NCBI GenBank assembly: GCA_003446375.1
Contig: DMAW01000100.1
Span: 1 to 19,069 of the forward strand
Length of the DNA stretch: 19,069 nucleotides
Direction of reading: 5' to 3'
DNA from: Eubacteriaceae bacterium
Lineage (GTDB): Bacteria > Bacillota > Clostridia > Eubacteriales > Alkalibacteraceae
Shown here: piece by piece, positions 15,307-19,069 of the stretch
How the letters are laid out: each line of letters begins with the position of its first letter
Numbering within the stretch: the first letter of the stretch is position 1
Notes under the pieces: model-generated
What the model was told of the DNA's origin: nothing
Database searches by the model: none
The model's input: only the letters and a program-made list of their open reading frames with translations
Program-made: the position numbers and the translations under genes

Positions 15307-15320
15307 TGAATACGTATTCA
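15307..15320. repeat. 14-bp palindrome TGAATACGTATTCA in the lysR leader
   Basis: A perfect self-complementary 14-mer sits 12 nt before the lysR start codon, between its putative transcription start and its GGGGG ribosome binding site. The half-sequence TGAATACG recurs at 12104-12111 in the tctA/larA-like gap. A regulator binding site is possible, but no assignment can be made. Confidence 0.5.
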
Positions 15321-15331
15321 AAGGGGGCTCC

Positions 15332-16255
15332 ATGAACCTTAGGCAATTAGAATATATTTTAAAAATAGCGGAAGAAAATAACATTACCAAAGCTGCAGAA
15401 AAGCTTTTCATAACTCAGCCTGCCTTGAATCAACAGCTGCTTAATCTCGAAAAGGAACTGGGAACTCAGCTCTTTCACCGTTCCAGGACAAACTGGCATC
15501 CAACTAAAGCAGGCGTAGTCTATATCGAAAACGCCCGAAAAATACTTCAGCTCAAGCGGGAAGCCTATAACCAAATCAGCGATATAGCAGATACAAAAAA
15601 AGGATATCTTTCCGTAGGTTTCACCCCCGCAAGAGGCGCCGCTATGTTTACTTATATCTATCCTCTGTTTCACATGCACTATCCGGATATATCCTTGGTT
15701 CCCAAAGACATCAGCGTAAAAAAGCAACAAATGATGATAAATTCAGGAGAGCTGGATATAGGCTTCATGACTTTGACTGATAAACAAAAGACTACAAACA
15801 CTTACATAACCATATGTCCTGAAGAATTTCTCATAGCTATACCAATATCTCACCCTCTTGCAAAGCTTGCCAATCCTCCGGGAAAGCCCTTTGCTACACT
15901 GGACTTAAAGATGCTAAAAGATGAGCCCTTTGCGCTGATGTACAAGGAATCTACTGCTTTTGAGCTTGTTGAAAGTTTTTTCAAAAAAGCAGGCTTTGAA
16001 CCTAAGGTATTATTTGAGACTTCAAATCCCACAACGATAGTCACTATGATAAAGTCCCATCTATGCTGCGGCCTTATACCCTATTATTTTGCAAAGAACT
16101 GCTTTGACGATATCGCATGTTTTTCTCTTCCGGGAAAGCCAAGCTGGGATATTGTAGCCAGCCATAAGAAAAACACCCGGCTAAGCAATGCGGCAAAGTT
16201 ATTTATAGAGCTCGCCTTTGAATTTTGGAATAACGAGTTCGCAAATTCACGATAA
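15332..16255 (+). CDS. LysR-family transcriptional regulator
   Basis: This 307-residue protein has the LTTR layout. The N-terminal winged helix-turn-helix spans about residues 1-60 (MNLRQLEYILKIAEENN, ITKAAEKLFITQPALNQQL, ELGTQLFHRSR), followed by the linker helix. The C-terminal effector-binding domain starts near YLSVGFTPARGAAMF (about 90). ATG at 15332 follows an AAGGGGG ribosome binding site. It is divergent from tctCBA-larA-like, the classic arrangement for an activator responding to the transported or metabolised acid and also repressing itself. The effector is unknown. A strong terminator lies just behind it, so it is monocistronic. Confidence 0.93.
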   Translation: MNLRQLEYILKIAEENNITKAAEKLFITQPALNQQLLNLEKELGTQLFHRSRTNWHPTKAGVVYIENARKILQLKREAYNQISDIADTKKGYLSVGFTPARGAAMFTYIYPLFHMHYPDISLVPKDISVKKQQMMINSGELDIGFMTLTDKQKTTNTYITICPEEFLIAIPISHPLAKLANPPGKPFATLDLKMLKDEPFALMYKESTAFELVESFFKKAGFEPKVLFETSNPTTIVTMIKSHLCCGLIPYYFAKNCFDDIACFSLPGKPSWDIVASHKKNTRLSNAAKLFIELAFEFWNNEFANSR

Positions 16256-16259
16256 AAAA

Positions 16260-16296
16260 CAAGGACTACCCTACTTAAGGCAGTCCTTGCTTTTTT
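16260..16296 (+). terminator. Terminator of the lysR gene
   Basis: CAAGGACT (16260-16267) pairs with AGTCCTTG (16282-16289), and CCT/AGG can pair inside the loop. C and six T follow (16291-16296). It begins 5 nt after the lysR stop. Confidence 0.9.
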
Positions 16297-16311
16297 AAAT
16301 AATCTTATCTT

Positions 16312-16339
16312 ACAAGAAAAAGCCTTTTTGGGCTTTTTC
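16312..16339 (-). terminator. Terminator hairpin following the ATPase remnant
   Basis: GAAAAAGCC (16316-16324) pairs with GGCTTTTTC (16331-16339) around a 6-nt loop. On the - strand the 3' arm ends in CTTTTTCTTG. It directly follows the TGA (16338-16340) of the remnant reading frame, so it is most simply its original terminator, although the symmetric arms may work in both directions. Confidence 0.6.
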
Positions 16340-16442
16340 ATCTGCTCAGCAGTATATCTTTTCTCTTCTCGGCCAATTCTACAAGTTCATCAGTAAAACC
16401 ATTGATGGAAAATAAATCGAGCTTATTATACCGCCAATTATT
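16338..16442 (-). pseudogene. Remnant of an AAA ATPase (DUF234-type) C-terminus
   Basis: On the - strand a frame ending with TGA at 16338-16340 reads about 33 residues, ending LDLFSINGFTDELVELAEKR and then KDILLSR. I recognise this as resembling the last part of DUF234 / archaeal-type AAA ATPases, whose C-terminus commonly reads FSKSGFT-EEL-x-x-A-E. No start codon or upstream domains exist: the frame is interrupted by TGA and TAG within the inverted repeat at 16436-16463. A terminator sits immediately after the stop, as in a real gene end. The family call rests on a short motif and is tentative. That it is a decayed gene rather than chance is moderately likely. Confidence 0.45.
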
Positions 16443-16463
16443 ATAATTTCAAGTATAATAATT
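16436..16463. repeat. Perfect 10-bp inverted repeat
   Basis: AATTATTATA (16436-16445) and TATAATAATT (16454-16463) flank an 8-nt centre, ATTTCAAG. It lies between the ATPase remnant and the end of the AraC-type gene, at the boundary of the AT-rich segment. Its centre shares TTATACTTGAAAT (13 bp) with the putative LysR operator upstream of tctC. It could be an operator copy, a weak hairpin or a remnant junction. Confidence 0.6.
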
Positions 16464-16481
16464 GCGCTAAGGCAACACCTT

Positions 16482-17350
16482 CTACATACTCTTTTTTATC
16501 ATATAATTATAAAATTCTTTAGGCGTGACTCCGTATTCTTTTTTGAATGCCTTGAAAAAATTTGAATAATCTCCAAAACCACATTTAATGTATACATCTG
16601 ATATTGCTTCATTATTTAAAATAAGTTTTTTTGCTTCTATCAACCTTTTCATTATTATATATTGGTATATAGATATATTCATATATTTTTTAAACTCTCT
16701 CGAAAGATAGTATTTGCTTAAATGGAACCTGTCCGCAATGCAATCTATAGTTAATCTTTCAGACAAGTTTTTTCCTATATACTCAATCATTTCATCTATT
16801 AATTGCTTTTTTTAAAGTCATTAACCTTTTTTCTGTTACCATAAAATTCAAGATTATTAATCTTTACCATAAGCTCTGTTATGTAAGCTCTTTTCAATAA
16901 TTTCGAACCTGCAATATCATTTTTAGTTAAATCTAAAAGTTTTTGAAAGATATTAGTCAATTCCATTTCTTCATCTAATCTTAAATTAATTATTGATTTA
17001 TTTTTATTCTCAAAACAGTCTAACAATGAAATCTCTTTAGAAGACAGCTCATTTAAATAACTTTTCTTAATCCACATGACTATCCGCTCATATGGGTTGT
17101 CTGTTTCGCTTATCTTAACTTGATGAAGTTCGGTAGTATCTATCAACACCAAATCACCAGAATTCAAGTGGTGTATTTCTTCTTCAATATAATAATCAAC
17201 TTCACCTGATATCAAGAAATATATCTCATAAAAGTCGTGATGATGAAGCCTAACGCTTCTTATTGTTTTATCCAAGTAATGATACAACTCAAAATCATCA
17301 TTGATCATATGCTGCCTTTGCATGTAAGTACGGCTTAAATTTCGTCTCAC
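16482..17350 (-). pseudogene. AraC-family transcriptional regulator, frameshifted
   Basis: Two adjacent reading frames together make one normal AraC/XylS regulator of about 290 residues. The upstream part (17350 to 16799) has a cupin-type sensor domain (LHHHDFYEIYFLISGEVDYYIEEE, then GDLVLIDTTELHQV). The downstream part (stop at 16482) has the double helix-turn-helix (IADRFHLSKYYLSREFKKY, then ISDVYIKCGFGDYSNFFKAFKKEYGVTP). They are joined at a run of seven A on the coding strand (16807-16813). With eight A the frame would read DFKKKQLIDEMIEYIG, a natural join. Start: GTG at 17350 with GGGGTG upstream; ATG at 17308 is an alternative. A TATAAT lies at 17367-17372 without a clear -35. It follows the efflux gene on the same strand and may have regulated it. 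Confidence 0.8.
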
Positions 17351-17438
17351 TATAACACCCCAAACGATTATATAAATTTTCACATAGATTTTTAGGCCTT
17401 CCCTTTCAAGCTACCTACTCCTTTTTTGTAGACCTATC

Positions 17439-18857
17439 TTAATTACATTTCTCGTTTTTTAATAAAAACACAAAAGGAATCCCTATAATTACTATTAAAG
17501 CAGATAATAAATATATATCATTTATGCTCAATACGGTAGCTTGACTGATTAAATCAAATTGATTTTCTAAGTAGCTTCCCTCAATTTGCTGTGTATACTC
17601 CAATGTTTTTGATGTCATTATCGATCCAAAAACACCTAAGGATAATGACCCCATTATTTGCCTTGCCCAATTATTGATTGCCGATGCATGACCCGTCAAC
17701 TCAATTGGCAATGCCATCATACCAATATTCATTACAGGCATAGTTGACAATGCGATTCCAATGCTTCTGACTACCATCCACATCATTACATATGATTCTG
17801 CAGTGTCTACTGCTAAACCTGACAACTTTATCGATCCAACAATAATTAAACTCAACCCAGCTAACACCAACTTAAAGGTTTTAATTCTACCGTATAACTT
17901 TCCTATTACAGGCATCGCTAAAGCCATTACTAACGATGAGGGCAATAAAACTCGACCAGCTTCTAATGCAGACATCCCTTGCACATTTTGCAAGAAAATC
18001 GGCGTTAGCAACGCCCCTGCATATAATGCAACAGTTATTATACAGCTTATAAAGATACTAATCGCAAAAGTTCTATTATGAAATACTCTTACATTTAACA
18101 TAGGATTCGAACTATTTGATTCTTTATAAAAAAATAATATTAAAAAAATGCTACCCATGATAATTGTTACTATGAACTTTTCTGATACTATACCCCACTG
18201 CGATATGTAACTAAATCCAATCAATAACGATATGGTTCCAATCACACTGCAGAATAAACTTGTTATATTTATTTTTGAAGAATTTACCTTTATTCTATTA
18301 TTGGGCAAAAATTTATATGATAATAAAACAGCTAATATACTTAATGGTATATTAATAATAAATATCGAACGCCAACCGAAAAGATCAATTAATCCTCCAC
18401 CCAGAGCAGGTCCCATTGCCGGAGCCAACATTGATGCTAGAGAAAAAATGCTAATTGCAAAAGGTTGTCTCTCTTTATCAATGAGCTGATAAACTAATGC
18501 AATGGATGAAGGAGCAATTATTCCACACACAATACCTTGCAGTACTCTAAATGTCACTAAAGCATATATATCATTTGACTGAATTATTAATAATGATACC
18601 CCACCCAAACCTATCAAAGAAAAAATATATAACTTTCTATATCCGATTTTTTCACCTAGATAGCCTGTTATTGGAGCAATTGTTCCCATCGCCAACATAA
18701 ATCCTGACATCGTCCACTTTATTTGATCTACATTAGTACCAAATTCATCCATAAGCACCGGTATTGCAATGTTAATTATGCTAGTTCCTAAAGTCGCTAA
18801 AAACGCCCCTATAAATACAACTGTCAAAATATTTCTTTCAAATTGTTTTTTGTTCAT
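17439..18857 (-). CDS. MFS multidrug efflux transporter, DHA2 (EmrB/QacA) family
   Basis: This 472-residue protein is predicted to be an inner-membrane proton-coupled drug exporter with about 14 hydrophobic helices. Family features visible are the TM1 stretch FLATLGTSIINIAIPVL, a motif-A-like loop GYLGEKIGYRK (residues 65-75) between TM2 and TM3, and motif C in TM5 (LAPAMGPALGGGLID, about 144-158) followed by GWRSIFIINIP. Motif C is characteristic of antiporters. The ATG at 18857 has AGGAG about 6 nt upstream; the longer form from 18920 has no support. An AraC-type gene follows on the same strand after 88 nt. Composition is clearly more AT-rich than the trp region. The substrate is unknown. 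Confidence 0.9.
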   Translation of the reverse strand: MNKKQFERNILTVVFIGAFLATLGTSIINIAIPVLMDEFGTNVDQIKWTMSGFMLAMGTIAPITGYLGEKIGYRKLYIFSLIGLGGVSLLIIQSNDIYALVTFRVLQGIVCGIIAPSSIALVYQLIDKERQPFAISIFSLASMLAPAMGPALGGGLIDLFGWRSIFIINIPLSILAVLLSYKFLPNNRIKVNSSKINITSLFCSVIGTISLLIGFSYISQWGIVSEKFIVTIIMGSIFLILFFYKESNSSNPMLNVRVFHNRTFAISIFISCIITVALYAGALLTPIFLQNVQGMSALEAGRVLLPSSLVMALAMPVIGKLYGRIKTFKLVLAGLSLIIVGSIKLSGLAVDTAESYVMMWMVVRSIGIALSTMPVMNIGMMALPIELTGHASAINNWARQIMGSLSLGVFGSIMTSKTLEYTQQIEGSYLENQFDLISQATVLSINDIYLLSALIVIIGIPFVFLLKNEKCN

Positions 18858-18939
18858 ACATTCTCCTATTCTTAATGCACAGAAACCAACTAATAAAATC
18901 TCAAATTTCAACCACCTCAAATAATAACTGAACTTCTTT

Positions 18940-18971
18940 GATAAATTTTACGCTTCATGATATAATTTATC
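18940..18971. repeat. 8-bp inverted repeat upstream of the efflux gene
   Basis: GATAAATT (18940-18947) and AATTTATC (18964-18971) are perfect inverted copies with 16 nt between them. They lie 83-114 nt upstream of the efflux transporter start, in a region (18858-19069) where I see no gene. An operator for the efflux gene is possible, but AT-rich sequence makes chance repeats common. Confidence 0.4.
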
Positions 18972-19069
18972 TAGTATTTTATTGTTTATATGAGTAAATT
19001 AATGCACATATCTAATCCTGCTTTAAATTTTATATGTATCAAACCATCCCTATGTGTTAGCATAGTTGT

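Noticed and set aside
17384..17438. Small reading frame after AAGGAG between the efflux gene and the AraC-type gene
   Set aside because: The frame starting TTG AAA GGG stops after five codons and codes for nothing meaningful.
18872..19008. Direct repeat TTAATGCACA at 18872-18881 and 18999-19008
   Set aside because: Two 10-bp copies 127 nt apart in AT-rich DNA, with no transposase or other insertion-sequence feature, are not enough to call a mobile-element end.

Overview
The window looks like chromosomal DNA of a low-to-moderate GC Firmicute, probably an anaerobic clostridium. The signs are strong AGGAGG-type ribosome binding sites, a tRNA-sensing T-box leader on the trp operon, clostridial-style lipoproteins and TTG/GTG starts. 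No rRNA or tRNA gene, CRISPR array, insertion sequence or integrase was seen.

Left part (1-2613). The 3' end of a membrane-protein gene is followed by a terminator, then an Xaa-Pro aminopeptidase (+ strand). This converges on a DUF3048/YerB-type lipoprotein gene (- strand), with a shared hairpin terminator between them.

Tryptophan block (2614-9489, - strand). A complete trpE-G-D-C-F-B-A operon is tightly packed, with 4-11 nt overlaps at most junctions, and ends in a strong terminator. It converts chorismate to L-tryptophan. Its leader is a T-box riboswitch with one Stem I (Trp UGG specifier) followed by two consecutive T-box/antiterminator/terminator modules. The trp promoter lies back to back with the promoter of a PfkB-family sugar kinase resembling 2-keto-3-deoxygluconate kinase (+ strand, 9599-10546).

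Transport/racemase block (10756-16255). On the - strand lie tctC-tctB-tctA (periplasmic-binding-protein-dependent tripartite tricarboxylate transporter) and a LarA-like (DUF2088) protein. A divergent LysR-type regulator on the + strand shares the intergenic control region. That region holds an LTTR-box-like inverted repeat upstream of the tctC promoter and over the lysR -10. My inference is that this is an uptake-plus-epimerisation module for an unidentified hydroxy-carboxylic acid. It is the most interesting functional unit in the window.

Right part (about 16300-19069). The sequence becomes visibly more AT-rich near 16430. A short remnant that resembles the C-terminus of a DUF234-type AAA ATPase sits at the boundary. 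It is followed by a frameshifted AraC-family regulator (broken at a run of seven A) and a DHA2-type 14-TM drug/efflux transporter. This end looks like an accessory, possibly acquired, segment.
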